Positions 16,199 to 24,955 of a stretch of DNA of 64,000 nt are shown piece after piece. Position 1 is the stretch's first letter. The number at the start of each line of letters is the position of its first letter. The position numbers and the translations under genes were made by a program. The stretch covers positions 1,240,001 through 1,304,000 of the forward strand of contig SVOB01000001.1 in NCBI GenBank assembly GCA_015066565.1, in the 5' to 3' direction. The stretch comes from Oscillospiraceae bacterium. Lineage in GTDB: Bacteria; Bacillota; Clostridia; Oscillospirales; Acutalibacteraceae. A model generated the notes under the pieces. The model was not told the origin of the DNA. It did not search any database and saw only the letters and a program-made list of their open reading frames with translations.

Positions 16199-16741
16199 AT
16201 GGATTTAACCGAAAAAACATTAAAAAACAACGTACTGTTTGAGGGTAAGGTTCTTACGCTCTGTCACGACGACGTGCTTCTTCCCAACGGCAAAGAGGGA
16301 AAGCGTGAAATCGTAAAGCACAGGGGCGGAGTTTGCGTTGCGCCTCTTACCGAAAATAACGAGCTGATTTTTGTCAGACAGTTCCGTTATGCCTACGGCG
16401 AGGTTGTTTTGGAATTGCCTGCGGGCAAGCTCGAAAAGGGCGAGGACCCGTTTGAATCGGGAGTGCGTGAACTGAAAGAGGAAACAGGATGTACCGCCGA
16501 TAAATACACCTTTTTGGGAAAGCTTTATCCGTCGCCGGGTTACACGAGCGAGATAATCAGTATTTATCTTGCCGAGGGGCTTCATTCGGGCGAGCAGTCG
16601 CTTGACGAGGACGAGTTTTTAGGCGTTGAAAAAATTCCGCTTGAAAAGGCGGTTGAAATGGTTATGAACAACGGGATTTATGACAGCAAAACTCAGGTTG
16701 CCGTTTTAAAAATTGCAAAAATTGTCGGAGAGAGAAAATGA
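16199..16741 (+). CDS. nudF: ADP-ribose pyrophosphatase (Nudix)
   Basis: The 180-residue protein matches ADP-sugar pyrophosphatases: GGVCVAPL at 43-50, FVRQFRYAYGE, ELPAGKLEKGED, and the Nudix box with RELKEETGC at 92-100. PSPGYTSE is a family-typical segment after the box. These enzymes cleave ADP-ribose to AMP and ribose-5-P. It overlaps maf by four bases (ATGA), so the two are coupled housecleaning enzymes. AAAAGG precedes the ATG; the palindrome array ends just upstream, so the promoter may lie within or before it. Confidence 0.9.
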   Translation: MDLTEKTLKNNVLFEGKVLTLCHDDVLLPNGKEGKREIVKHRGGVCVAPLTENNELIFVRQFRYAYGEVVLELPAGKLEKGEDPFESGVRELKEETGCTADKYTFLGKLYPSPGYTSEIISIYLAEGLHSGEQSLDEDEFLGVEKIPLEKAVEMVMNNGIYDSKTQVAVLKIAKIVGERK

Positions 16742-17289
16742 AAACTGTATTGGCTTCCGCCTCGCCGAGAAGAAAACAGATTCTTGAAAACGCAGGCTTT
16801 GAGGTTGAAATAAGGGTTTCCGAGGCAGACGAAACATTACCCGAGGGAATATCTCCCGAAAAGGCGGTTGAATATCTCGCTTCGGTAAAGGCTCACGCGG
16901 TTAAAAGAGAAAAGGACGAGCTTGTTATCGCCGCCGACACGGTTGTTGCGCTTGACGGAAAAATCCTCGGCAAGCCCCGTGACGAAAAAGAGGCGTTTGA
17001 AATGCTGTCTTTGCTGTCCGGCAAAAAACACACGGTTTATACGGGCGTGTGTCTGTTATATAATGAAAAGGAAGAAATTTTTTCCGACAGCACCGGGGTT
17101 GAGTTTTACCCGCTGACTGACGGCGAAATTTTAAAATATATTGAAACAGGCGAGCCTATGGACAAGGCGGGCGCTTACGGAATTCAGGGTAAGGGTTGCG
17201 TTTTTGTAAAAGGAATTAAAGGTGATTATTTTAACGTAATGGGGTTGCCTGTCGCAAAACTCAATCAAAAATTGAAAAATTTTGATTAA
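16738..17289 (+). CDS. maf: Maf nucleotide pyrophosphatase
   Basis: The 183-residue protein shows all Maf signatures: LASASPRRKQIL at 5-16, VIAADTVVALDGKILGKP at 62-79, and DKAGAYGIQGKG near 142-153. Maf/YhdE proteins hydrolyse non-canonical or modified nucleoside triphosphates and are linked to septum inhibition when overproduced. The start overlaps the nudF stop. It is followed by an AT-rich stretch without an obvious hairpin before the next promoter. Confidence 0.93.
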   Translation: MKTVLASASPRRKQILENAGFEVEIRVSEADETLPEGISPEKAVEYLASVKAHAVKREKDELVIAADTVVALDGKILGKPRDEKEAFEMLSLLSGKKHTVYTGVCLLYNEKEEIFSDSTGVEFYPLTDGEILKYIETGEPMDKAGAYGIQGKGCVFVKGIKGDYFNVMGLPVAKLNQKLKNFD

Positions 17290-17326
17290 AAATAAGAAAA
17301 TAAATCAAAATTACTAAAAATTTCAA

Positions 17327-17355
17327 TTGACATTTGCTTGATTTTATTGTAAATT
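17327..17355 (+). promoter_or_regulatory. Promoter before the tandem paralogues
   Basis: TTGACA, 17 bases, then TAAATT lies 70 bases upstream of the first paralogue. The -35 is perfect and the -10 moderate. Confidence 0.65.
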
Positions 17356-17424
17356 GTTAATGTATCATTTTATGTCATGGTGAAATGGCATCAAACCCTC
17401 TCGGGTTAGAAAGGGGAAGTTTTT

Positions 17425-18438
17425 ATGGCTAAAAAAGAAAAAAGGGAACTCACACCCGAAGAAAAGGCTGAAAAACTTGAAAAAAAGTTAAAGAAAAGAA
17501 AGCTTTTTGCCGATTCGTTTTTCAAGGCAGTAGCGGTTTTCGTTACTCTTGCTTTGATTTTCTCTGTTGCATATATCGCTTTCTCAAGACCGACGGTTGT
17601 TCCCCAGCAGATTGCTGTTCAGGGTAGCGGAACTACTCCCGCGGCGGCTCCGTCAACAGGCGGAAACACTGCTCCCGCAACAACACCTTCGGATTCAGGC
17701 ACAACTCCTGCCTCGACTCCTGCCGATAACGGCGGTTCGTCAGACAATAACGGCGGCGACGCAGCACCGGCAAGCAACGATCCTGCAACAGTAGCAGGCG
17801 TTATTAACAGCGCTATGGCGGCAGCGGCAAATGCAGGCTATACCTGGTCGAGAACAGGTAACATCACAGAACTCAACGTACCGAGTAAAGATACTCTTAA
17901 TAAGATTATCAGCGGCGTATCCGAGGGTTCAACAGTTGACTCGGTTGTAGGCGGCTTCCTCGGCGCAAAGGGAAATACTGAAACTCTTACAATTTCAGCA
18001 GGTCAGACACCTATGAATGAAGAGGGTACAGACAAGTATTATCACTGGGATCACTATAAAATTATTCCTACAAGCGTAACAGCAGAAGACCTTCAGAATC
18101 TTCAGGTAAACGGCAACGAGTATACATTTACTCTTGCGGCTTGTCAGAATCCGTCACCCGGTTCAGCAGGCTTCTCGAGATTCTCAAACGACTATGTAAC
18201 GCTTGATGAAGTTAATACCGAAATCAAGGCTAATGTCAGCGTAGTATCGGTTAGCGATATGACAGCAACCTTCGGTCCTATGAACGTTAAGATGACAATC
18301 GAAAACGGCAAGGTAACAGCGCTTCATTATGATTATACAGCAAGCGTAAATCCGATGAACCTCAAGGCAACAATTATTCCTATCAGCGCAAACGGCGCAA
18401 TGCAGGTTTCGGCTGATTACACTAACTTCAAGTACTGA
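17425..18438 (+). CDS. Membrane-anchored protein of unknown function, paralogue 1
   Basis: I do not recognise this 337-residue protein. Residues 1-30 are highly charged (MAKKEKRELTPEEKAEK), one membrane helix spans about 32-54, a Thr/Pro/Ala/Ser/Gly/Asn linker runs to ~115, and a ~220-residue domain fills the rest. The domain includes YTWSRTGNITEL, KDTLNKIISG and a YYHWDHYKIIP segment; it is probably extracytoplasmic. From base 17833 the DNA is the same as paralogue 2 for about 596 bases, while the N-terminal halves differ widely. GAAAGGGG precedes the ATG. Surface anchoring through the helix is inferred. Confidence 0.72.
   Translation: MAKKEKRELTPEEKAEKLEKKLKKRKLFADSFFKAVAVFVTLALIFSVAYIAFSRPTVVPQQIAVQGSGTTPAAAPSTGGNTAPATTPSDSGTTPASTPADNGGSSDNNGGDAAPASNDPATVAGVINSAMAAAANAGYTWSRTGNITELNVPSKDTLNKIISGVSEGSTVDSVVGGFLGAKGNTETLTISAGQTPMNEEGTDKYYHWDHYKIIPTSVTAEDLQNLQVNGNEYTFTLAACQNPSPGSAGFSRFSNDYVTLDEVNTEIKANVSVVSVSDMTATFGPMNVKMTIENGKVTALHYDYTASVNPMNLKATIIPISANGAMQVSADYTNFKY
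17833..18428 (+). repeat. Long direct repeat, copy 1 (partner 18933-19528)
   Basis: The 596-base segment recurs 1,100 bases downstream with no mismatch that I could find by eye. It covers most of the shared domain of the two paralogues and ends within a few bases of both stop codons. Such identity beside diverged N-termini points to recent gene conversion or recombination. Confidence 0.85.
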
Positions 18439-18494
18439 TTAATATAGTATATAAAGAATTAAGAAATTTTACATAACTGAAGGGAGTTTTCTTA

Positions 18495-19538
18495 ATGGCT
18501 AAGAAAGAAAAACCGGAGTTGACACCTGAGCAGCTCGAAGCAAAGAAAATTAAAAAGCAGAGAAGAAGCGAAGGCTGGACAAAGTTCTGGGCAGTAGTTC
18601 TTGCTCTTGTTCTTGTATGCGGCGTTGCTTTCGGCGCAAAGACCTTGGCAGGCAAGGCTGTTGCAAAGGCTAAGGAAGAGGCCGCAAGCCAGCAGGCTGA
18701 TATTGAAAACAGCGGCACACCGGCAGTTACACCCGGCGCTAACACAAATACAAACACAACCCCGACACCTGCGGCGCCCGCAGATAACAATAACAATGCG
18801 GCACCCGCTGACAACAGCGGCTCAAATGACGCGGCTCCCGCAGACAATAACGGCGGCGACGCGGCACCGGCAAGCAACGATCCTGCAACAGTAGCAGGCA
18901 TCATCAATAACGCTATGGCGGCAGCGGCAAACGCAGGCTATACCTGGTCGAGAACAGGTAACATCACAGAACTCAACGTACCGAGTAAAGATACTCTTAA
19001 TAAGATTATCAGCGGCGTATCCGAGGGTTCAACAGTTGACTCGGTTGTAGGCGGCTTCCTCGGCGCAAAGGGAAATACTGAAACTCTTACAATTTCAGCA
19101 GGTCAGACACCTATGAATGAAGAGGGTACAGACAAGTATTATCACTGGGATCACTATAAAATTATTCCTACAAGCGTAACAGCAGAAGACCTTCAGAATC
19201 TTCAGGTAAACGGCAACGAGTATACATTTACTCTTGCGGCTTGTCAGAATCCGTCACCCGGTTCAGCAGGCTTCTCGAGATTCTCAAACGACTATGTAAC
19301 GCTTGATGAAGTTAATACCGAAATCAAGGCTAATGTCAGCGTAGTATCGGTTAGCGATATGACAGCAACCTTCGGTCCTATGAACGTTAAGATGACAATC
19401 GAAAACGGCAAGGTAACAGCGCTTCATTATGATTATACAGCAAGCGTAAATCCGATGAACCTCAAGGCAACAATTATTCCTATCAGCGCAAACGGCGCAA
19501 TGCAGGTTTCGGCTGATTACACTAACTTTAAGTACTAA
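18495..19538 (+). CDS. Membrane-anchored protein of unknown function, paralogue 2
   Basis: The 347-residue product has the same plan as its neighbour: charged N-terminus (MAKKEKPELTPEQ), one helix at about 31-50, an Asn/Ala/Pro/Thr-rich linker, then the shared domain. From base 18933 on I see no difference from paralogue 1 at the DNA level until base 19529, whereas the linker and helix are clearly different. GAAGGGAG lies nine bases before the ATG. The two genes are 56 bases apart and probably cotranscribed; a strong terminator follows. No function can be assigned. Confidence 0.72.
   Translation: MAKKEKPELTPEQLEAKKIKKQRRSEGWTKFWAVVLALVLVCGVAFGAKTLAGKAVAKAKEEAASQQADIENSGTPAVTPGANTNTNTTPTPAAPADNNNNAAPADNSGSNDAAPADNNGGDAAPASNDPATVAGIINNAMAAAANAGYTWSRTGNITELNVPSKDTLNKIISGVSEGSTVDSVVGGFLGAKGNTETLTISAGQTPMNEEGTDKYYHWDHYKIIPTSVTAEDLQNLQVNGNEYTFTLAACQNPSPGSAGFSRFSNDYVTLDEVNTEIKANVSVVSVSDMTATFGPMNVKMTIENGKVTALHYDYTASVNPMNLKATIIPISANGAMQVSADYTNFKY
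18933..19528 (+). repeat. Long direct repeat, copy 2 (partner 17833-18428)
   Basis: This is the second copy of the 596-base repeat. The first differences are just outside: c/t at 18429 versus 19529 on the right, and t/c at 17832 versus 18932 on the left. Confidence 0.85.
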
Positions 19539-19589
19539 TCCGACGGTATACTAATTATTATTAGTATGTAAATACCAAAACCCAATTTT

Positions 19590-19622
19590 GACGGGGAGCT
19601 TCGGCTCCCCGTCATTTTTTTG
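19590..19622 (+). terminator. Intrinsic terminator after paralogue 2
   Basis: GACGGGGAGC pairs with GCTCCCCGTC around TTCG, followed by seven T. The stem core GGGGAGC recurs in the repeats at 20080-20212. Confidence 0.9.
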
Positions 19623-19720
19623 TATCTGAACACTTTTGCACACGAACTTCCTTTAACAGAAAAAGTTGACACTGATTTTTGCAAGTGATAAACTAAAGAA
19701 AAAATGTGAAAGATGTGCAT

Positions 19721-20077
19721 ATGAAAAAATACAATGGAAACAATATAAAACTTGCAAAAACGCTTAGGAAAAACCAGACTCCCTGGGAAAGGAAACTGTG
19801 GTATCAGTTTTTAAGGGATTATCCTATAAAGTTTTACAGGCAACGAGCCATCGGAAACTATATAGTAGATTTTTACTGTTCAAAGGCAAAACTTGTAATT
19901 GAACTTGACGGCAGTCAGCACTTTTTTGACGGCAATAAAGCCCAAGACAACAAAAGAACAAAAGAATTAGAAGAACTGGGACTGGCTGTCTTAAGAATAC
20001 CAAACAACGAGGTATTTGATAATTTTTATAATGTGTGTCAGTTTATTGATTTAAAAGTTAAAGAAAATTTGCGCTGA
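19721..20077 (+). CDS. DUF559 (Vsr-like) nuclease-domain protein
   Basis: The 118-residue protein is a stand-alone DUF559 domain, related to very-short-patch-repair endonucleases. Family marks are LRKNQTPWERKLW near 13-25, FYRQRAIGNYIVDFYC with the catalytic Asp, LVIELDGSQH with the second acidic residue and Gln-His, and a final LGLAVLRIPNNEV. The ATG at 19721 is used although its ribosome site is weak; GTG at 19706 is an alternative. It stands alone between GGGGAGC/GCTCCCC repeats. DNA cleavage is likely by family, but target and role are unknown. Confidence 0.82.
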   Translation: MKKYNGNNIKLAKTLRKNQTPWERKLWYQFLRDYPIKFYRQRAIGNYIVDFYCSKAKLVIELDGSQHFFDGNKAQDNKRTKELEELGLAVLRIPNNEVFDNFYNVCQFIDLKVKENLR

Positions 20078-20079
20078 TA

Positions 20080-20212
20080 AAGCTCCCCAATTAAGGGGAG
20101 CTTTTACAACCTCTCCTGCTAAGGAGAGGGGGACCGCCGTCAGGCGGTGGAGAGGTTTTAACCCCTCAGTCTCGCTTCGCTTGACAGCTCCCCTTAGCAG
20201 GGGAGCTTTTTA
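20080..20212. repeat. AGCTCCCC-type palindromic repeat cluster
   Basis: Three hairpins lie in a row: AGCTCCCC/GGGGAGCT at 20081-20102, CCTCTCC paired with GGAGAGG and an inner ACCGCC/GGCGGT at ~20110-20156, and AGCTCCCC/GGGGAGCT at 20186-20207. The outer two are near duplicates. A related AGTCTCCC...GGAGG unit occurs within the array at 36150-36705. The cluster directly follows the DUF559 gene; T runs make the outer hairpins act as terminators too. Confidence 0.72.
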
Positions 20213-20294
20213 CAACCGTGATTCTAACTAGTATATGAATATTAAATATAATATAATAAAAACGAATAATATAAGCCCTGAAAATAAAGCGTTT

Positions 20295-20320
20295 CCACAA
20301 GATATTGTGGGTGTTTTTTT
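20295..20320 (+). terminator. Terminator upstream of the ribosomal operon
   Basis: CCACAA pairs with TTGTGG around GATA, followed by GTG and seven T. It insulates the ribosomal operon from upstream transcription. Confidence 0.6.
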
Positions 20321-20378
20321 ATGTAAAACTATTTTTTAAAAAAAGTTGCACTTTTCACAAATTTTTTGAAAAAAGTTC

Positions 20379-20407
20379 TTGCAATTTGCATAACGGTATG
20401 TTATTAT
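20379..20407 (+). promoter_or_regulatory. Main promoter of the S10-spc-alpha operon
   Basis: TTGCAA, 17 bases, then TATTAT with A/T-rich DNA upstream. Transcription would start near 20414, leaving a leader of about 290 bases before rpsJ. Confidence 0.75.
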
Positions 20408-20413
20408 ATCAAA

Positions 20414-20703
20414 GCTCGCGAATTGGGAAAGGGGATACTATGCCCAAACGAGCAAGGCGTTGAAGCAGAAGGTGGCAGTCCTTTGAGACTGGGAATTTCT
20501 GTGGAGTATGTCCGATTAAAAAACCGGGCGAAAAGAAGCAGATTGTTTTGAGCGCGGCTCAGAACAGGTCTGCTCAGGCATCTGTTAAGACCCGAAAGAC
20601 TTTTAAAAAGTTTTTCGGTTTTTAAGCGGAGAGGGTGGAAACACCCGGCCGGGTTGCAGGTTATCGCTTGAAGATGCCGCCCCAATTTAAGGAGGAAAAA
20701 ACA
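20414..20703 (+). promoter_or_regulatory. Structured leader with attenuator of the ribosomal operon
   Basis: The leader holds a terminator-like hairpin at 20591-20623: CCGAAAGACTTTTT pairs with AAAAAGTTTTTCGG and is followed by five T. Before it lie GC-rich inverted segments, and after it GCGGAGAGGGTGGAAACACCC and a GAAGATGCCGCCCC stretch. This is the form expected of transcription attenuation, perhaps by a ribosomal protein such as L4. The controlling ligand is inferred, not seen. The AAGGAGG site of rpsJ ends the leader. A 61-codon frame in this stretch has no ribosome site and is not called. Confidence 0.6.
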
Positions 20704-21021
20704 ATGGCAACAGCAAAAGGTAAGAAAATCAGAATCAGGCTCAAGGGCTACGACCACAACCTTGTGGACAAAGCGGCTGAAAAAATCGTTGAGACAGCTA
20801 AGCGCACAGGCGCTCAGGTTTCCGGTCCCGTTCCGCTCCCCACTGAAAAGGAAGTAGTTACGATTCTTCGCGCAGTTCATAAGTATAAGGATTCGCGTGA
20901 GCAGTTTGAGCAGAGAACACACAAAAGGCTTATCGACATCCTCAGACCCTCAAATAAGACTGTTGAGGCTCTGACAGGTCTTGAGCTTCCCGCAGGCGTT
21001 GATATCGAGATTAAGCTTTAA
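20704..21021 (+). CDS. rpsJ: 30S ribosomal protein S10
   Basis: The 105-residue product has the standard S10 length and motifs: [21 protein letters not shown] at the N-terminus, GPVPLPTEK at ~41-49 and [12 protein letters not shown]. It is part of the 30S head and doubles as NusE in antitermination. AAGGAGG lies seven bases before the ATG; a longer frame reaching back to 20635 is rejected. It is first in the superoperon, behind the attenuator leader. Confidence 0.98.
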   Translation: MATAKGKKIRIRLKGYDHNLVDKAAEKIVETAKRTGAQVSGPVPLPTEKEVVTILRAVHKYKDSREQFEQRTHKRLIDILRPSNKTVEALTGLELPAGVDIEIKL

Positions 21022-21104
21022 TCTCTATTACATTATAATATAACGCACTGTGAGGTCACGTTGGACGCAAACGCGTTCAACCAATAACCAAGGAGGAAAT
21101 AAAA

Positions 21105-21737
21105 ATGAAAAAAGGTCTTATTGGTAAGAAAATCGGTATGACTCAGCTTTTCGACGAAAAGGGCAAGGTTGTTCCCGTAACAGTCGTTGAGTTAGGACCG
21201 TGCACCGTTGTCCAGAAGAAGACTGCTGAAACAGACGGCTATGACGCTGTACAGCTCGGCTTCGGCGATATGAAGGTGCAGAGAGTGAACAAGCCCATGG
21301 CTGGTCACTTCAAGAAGGCGGACGTAGCTCCCAAGAAGGTTCTTAAGGAATTCAAGCTTGAGGATATGTCTTCCGTAAACGTCGGCGATATTATCAAGGC
21401 TGACGTATTCGAAGCCGGTGAAAAGGTTGACGTAGTCGGCACAAGCAAGGGTAAGGGAACAGCAGGTGTTATTAAGCGCTGGAATTTCGGCAGACTTAAA
21501 GAGACACACGGTTCAGGCCCCGTCGCCCGTCATCAGGGTTCAATGGGCGCTTGCTCGGATCCTTCAAGAGTTTTCAAAGGAAAGAAGCTCGCCGGTCATC
21601 TCGGTACTGAAAGAGTCACCGTACAGAATTTAGATGTAGTTAAGGTTGATGCTGAAAACAACCTCATCGCTATCAAGGGCGCCATCCCCGGCCCCAAGGG
21701 CGGTTACGTTGTAGTAGCAAACGCCTGCAAGAAATAA
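21105..21737 (+). CDS. rplC: 50S ribosomal protein L3
   Basis: The 210-residue protein opens with [15 protein letters not shown], the L3 signature, and contains [13 protein letters not shown] and [20 protein letters not shown], the loop near the peptidyl-transferase centre. AGGAGG precedes the ATG. An 83-base gap after rpsJ contains a small inverted repeat (GTTGGACGC/GCGTTCAAC). Confidence 0.98.
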   Translation: MKKGLIGKKIGMTQLFDEKGKVVPVTVVELGPCTVVQKKTAETDGYDAVQLGFGDMKVQRVNKPMAGHFKKADVAPKKVLKEFKLEDMSSVNVGDIIKADVFEAGEKVDVVGTSKGKGTAGVIKRWNFGRLKETHGSGPVARHQGSMGACSDPSRVFKGKKLAGHLGTERVTVQNLDVVKVDAENNLIAIKGAIPGPKGGYVVVANACKK

Positions 21738-21753
21738 GAGAGGAGTGTTTTGA

Positions 21754-22380
21754 ATGGCTACAAAATTAGCAGTATTGAATAATACGGGCAAAAAAGTATC
21801 CGACATCGAACTGTCAGACAGCATTTTTGCCATTGAGCCGAGCAAATCGGCTATGCACCTTGTAGTAGTTAACTACTTGGCTTCACAGCGTCAGGGCACT
21901 CAGTCAACTCTTACGCGTTCAGAAGTTTCCGGCGGCGGCAAAAAGCCCTGGAGACAGAAGGGTTCAGGCCGTGCAAGACAGGGCTCAACCCGCGCTCCGC
22001 AGTGGTATCACGGCGGTATCGCTCACGGACCGAAGCCCCGTGCTTACGGCTTCTCAATCAACAAGAAGGTTAAGAGACTCGCTATGAAGAGCGCTCTTTC
22101 CTCAAAGGTTGCGGCTGAAGAAATGATTGTTCTCGATTCCTTCGGACTTGACGCAATCAAGACAGCTGAAGCTAAAAAGGTTCTCGACGCCGTTAAGGCG
22201 GCTAAGAAGACTCTCGTAGTTCTTCCCGAGAAAGACGACGTAGTTTATAAGAGCGCTAGAAACATCGAAGGTGTTGAAGTTACTCTTGTAAATACACTTA
22301 ATGTTTATGACATTCTTAACTGCGACACAATCGTAGTCCTCAAGGATGCCGTTACTAAGATCGAGGAGGTATATGCATAA
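21754..22380 (+). CDS. rplD: 50S ribosomal protein L4
   Basis: The 208-residue product shows TRSEVSGGGKKPWRQKGSGRARQG-type loop residues (split across 50-75) that reach into the exit tunnel, and RAPQWYHGG. In several bacteria L4 also represses its own operon by leader attenuation, which fits the hairpin before rpsJ. Its stop overlaps the ATG of rplW by one base. Confidence 0.98.
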   Translation: MATKLAVLNNTGKKVSDIELSDSIFAIEPSKSAMHLVVVNYLASQRQGTQSTLTRSEVSGGGKKPWRQKGSGRARQGSTRAPQWYHGGIAHGPKPRAYGFSINKKVKRLAMKSALSSKVAAEEMIVLDSFGLDAIKTAEAKKVLDAVKAAKKTLVVLPEKDDVVYKSARNIEGVEVTLVNTLNVYDILNCDTIVVLKDAVTKIEEVYA

Positions 22381-22676
22381 TGAAATCAGCACAGGATATT
22401 ATCCTCCGCCCCGTAATTACTGAAAACAGTATGGAAGGCGTTGCAGATAAGAAATATACCTTTAAGGTTGCAAAGGACGCTACAAAAATCGACATCAAGA
22501 GAGCTGTTGAAGAGCTTTTCGACGTTGAGGTAGCTAAGGTAAACACAATGCATGTCCGTGGCAGACAGAGAAGACAGGGCTATACGCAGGGCCGCACGGC
22601 TTCCTGGAAAAAGGCTATCGTTACTCTGACTGAGGATTCAAAGACTATCGAGTTCTTCGACGGCATCTATCAGTAA
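22380..22676 (+). CDS. rplW: 50S ribosomal protein L23
   Basis: The 98-residue protein has DIILRPVITENS at the start, YTFKVAKDATKIDIKRAVE and VNTMHVRGRQRR. L23 lines the tunnel exit and docks SRP and trigger factor. The 102-base gap to rplB holds a CCGACGGC/GCCGTCGG inverted repeat at about 22692-22736 with no open frame, perhaps an RNA structure within the operon. Confidence 0.97.
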   Translation: MKSAQDIILRPVITENSMEGVADKKYTFKVAKDATKIDIKRAVEELFDVEVAKVNTMHVRGRQRRQGYTQGRTASWKKAIVTLTEDSKTIEFFDGIYQ

Positions 22677-22778
22677 GATTTTTCTTACATTCCGACGGCA
22701 ACGTATGGGGTTTGACATTACCCGCTAAGCCGTCGGGGCGCAAAAGCGCTGTAACATCCAGAAAAGGAGAGGATTGGA

Positions 22779-23612
22779 ATGTCTATTAAAGTTTACAAGC
22801 CGACTACTAACGCAAGACGTAATATGTCGGTTACAGATTATTCCGAGCTTTCAAAGGTTGCTCCCGAAAGAAGCCTTCTTGAGCCTCTTAAGAAGCACTC
22901 CGGCAGAAACAGCTACGGAAGAATAACCGTCCGTCATCACGGCGGCGGAAACCGCCAGAAGTACCGTGTTATCGATTTTAAGAGAGATAAGTACGATATG
23001 AAGGCAAACGTACTCACTCTTGAGTACGACCCCAACCGTTCTGCTCATATTGCTCTCGTACAGTATGAGGACGGCGAAAAGAGATATATTCTCGCTCCCG
23101 TCGGTCTTAAGGTCGGCGATGTTATCGAGGCAGGCGCTTCGGCAGATATTAAGGTCGGTAACGCGCTTCCTCTTTCAAACATCCCCACCGGTACATTCAT
23201 CCACAACGTTGAAATGTATCCCGGCAGAGGCGGTCAGCTCGCCCGCGCGGCAGGCAACGCTGCTCAGCTCATGGCTAAGGAAGGCGGCTACGCTCTTCTC
23301 CGTTTGCCCTCAGGCGAACTGAGAAACGTTCCTGCTTCCTGCATGGCGACAGTCGGCACAGTCGGCAACACTGACCACGAGAACGTTAAGCTCGGTAAAG
23401 CAGGCCGTACACGCCACAGAGGTATCCGCCCGACAGTCCGCGGTTCCGTAATGAACCCGAACGACCACCCCCACGGCGGTGGTGAAGGTAAGTCACCTAT
23501 CGGTCGTCCCGGCCCCGTTACACCTTGGGGTAAACCTGCTCTCGGTTATAAGACAAGAGCTAAGAAAAAGAGTTCCGACAAGCTTATAATTAAGCGTCGT
23601 AACGATAAGTAA
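22779..23612 (+). CDS. rplB: 50S ribosomal protein L2
   Basis: The 277-residue protein has the full L2 length, with [31 protein letters not shown], the [14 protein letters not shown] block and the C-terminal [13 protein letters not shown] containing the peptidyl-transferase-associated His. GGAGAGG lies upstream of the ATG. Confidence 0.98.
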   Translation: MSIKVYKPTTNARRNMSVTDYSELSKVAPERSLLEPLKKHSGRNSYGRITVRHHGGGNRQKYRVIDFKRDKYDMKANVLTLEYDPNRSAHIALVQYEDGEKRYILAPVGLKVGDVIEAGASADIKVGNALPLSNIPTGTFIHNVEMYPGRGGQLARAAGNAAQLMAKEGGYALLRLPSGELRNVPASCMATVGTVGNTDHENVKLGKAGRTRHRGIRPTVRGSVMNPNDHPHGGGEGKSPIGRPGPVTPWGKPALGYKTRAKKKSSDKLIIKRRNDK

Positions 23613-23632
23613 TCGGAAAGGAGTGCAATAAA

Positions 23633-23902
23633 ATGGGAAGAAGCGTTAAAAAGGGCCCCTATGTTCAGCCCAAGCTTTTCAAAAGAGTTGAAGAAATGAA
23701 CAAGACAGGCGAAAAGATCGTTTTAAAGACCTGGAGCCGCAGTTCCACAATTTTCCCGCAGTTTGTTGGTCACACCTTTGCGGTTCATGACGGACGCAAG
23801 CATGTTCCGGTATATGTTACTGAGGATATGGTTGGTCACAAACTCGGTGAATTTGCTCCTACACGTACCTTCAAGGGTCACGCAGGAAGCAAGACAAACT
23901 AA
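23633..23902 (+). CDS. rpsS: 30S ribosomal protein S19
   Basis: The 89-residue protein starts [17 protein letters not shown] and includes [16 protein letters not shown] and [19 protein letters not shown], all standard for S19 of the 30S head. GGAAAGGAG precedes the ATG, 20 bases after rplB. Confidence 0.98.
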   Translation: MGRSVKKGPYVQPKLFKRVEEMNKTGEKIVLKTWSRSSTIFPQFVGHTFAVHDGRKHVPVYVTEDMVGHKLGEFAPTRTFKGHAGSKTN

Positions 23903-23923
23903 GCAGAAAAGGAGTGTTAATCA

Positions 23924-24256
23924 ATGGAAGCAACTGCTAAGGCAATGCATGTTAGAATTGCACCTCGTAAGGTTCAGATAGTTCTTGACCTTATCCGCAA
24001 TAAGCCTTGTGACGAAGCTCTGGCTATCTTGAAGTACACACCTAAAGCTGCGTGTGAACCGATTGAAAAGCTTTTGAAGTCTGCAATGGCTAATGCAGAA
24101 AATAAAGATATGGACACTTCAGCGCTTTATGTTGCAGAGTGCAGCGTAAGCCAGGGTCCTACTCTTAAGAGAATCAGACCCAGAGCACAGGGCCGTGCGT
24201 TCAGAATAAACAAGAAAACTTCGCACATTTTCCTTACGCTCAGGGAAGCAGAATAA
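23924..24256 (+). CDS. rplV: 50S ribosomal protein L22
   Basis: The 110-residue product carries [17 protein letters not shown] at 11-27, [12 protein letters not shown] and the tunnel hairpin region [17 protein letters not shown]. The alternating order S19-L22-S3 is canonical. AAAGGAG precedes the ATG. Confidence 0.98.
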   Translation: MEATAKAMHVRIAPRKVQIVLDLIRNKPCDEALAILKYTPKAACEPIEKLLKSAMANAENKDMDTSALYVAECSVSQGPTLKRIRPRAQGRAFRINKKTSHIFLTLREAE

Positions 24257-24274
24257 AAGAGGAGGTAAGTTAGA

Positions 24275-24955
24275 ATGGGACAGAAAATTAATCCTACCGG
24301 TCTTAGAATCGGCGTTATCAAGGATTGGGAATCTCGTTGGTATGCTGACAAGAGCAGCTTCGGCGACACCCTTGTTTCGGACTATGAACTTCGTGAGTAT
24401 CTCCTCGATATGTTCTACAAAATCGGTGCAGGCGTACCGAAGATTGAAATTGAGAGAGACCCGAAGAGAGTCCGCATAAACATCCACTGCGCAAAGCCCG
24501 GTCTTGTTATCGGTAAGGGCGGCGCTGAAATCGAGAAGCTCAAGGCTCTTTGCCAGAAGAAGCTCGGAAATGAAAAGGATGTATTCATCAACATTATTGA
24601 AATCAAGCAGCCCGATCTCAACGCTCAGCTCGTTGCCGAAGGCATCGCTGCACAGCTCGAGAAGAGAGTTTCGTTCCGCCGCGCGCTCAAGCAGTCAATC
24701 GGCAGAACAATGAGAGCAGGCGCTAAAGGTATTAAGACACAGGTAAGCGGTCGTGTAGGCGGCGCGGAAATCGCCCGCACAGAGCAGTACCATGAAGGAA
24801 CTATCCCGCTTCAGACAATCCGTGCCGACATTGACTACGGTTTCGCAGAGGCTAAGACAACCTACGGCAGAATCGGCGTTAAGGTATGGATTTACAAGGG
24901 CGAGGTTCTTCATGACAGCCGCAAGCCCGGCAAAAGGGAAGGAGGAGCCAAGTAA
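24275..24955 (+). CDS. rpsC: 30S ribosomal protein S3
   Basis: The 226-residue protein has [12 protein letters not shown] at the N-terminus, the KH-domain loop [12 protein letters not shown] at ~76-87 and the C-terminal [23 protein letters not shown]3 forms part of the mRNA entry channel. Its stop overlaps the rplP ATG by one base. Confidence 0.98.
   Translation: MGQKINPTGLRIGVIKDWESRWYADKSSFGDTLVSDYELREYLLDMFYKIGAGVPKIEIERDPKRVRINIHCAKPGLVIGKGGAEIEKLKALCQKKLGNEKDVFINIIEIKQPDLNAQLVAEGIAAQLEKRVSFRRALKQSIGRTMRAGAKGIKTQVSGRVGGAEIARTEQYHEGTIPLQTIRADIDYGFAEAKTTYGRIGVKVWIYKGEVLHDSRKPGKREGGAK

Noticed and set aside
20366-20551. A 61-codon frame in the ribosomal operon leader
   Set aside because: It overlaps the promoter, has no ribosome site and crosses the structured leader.
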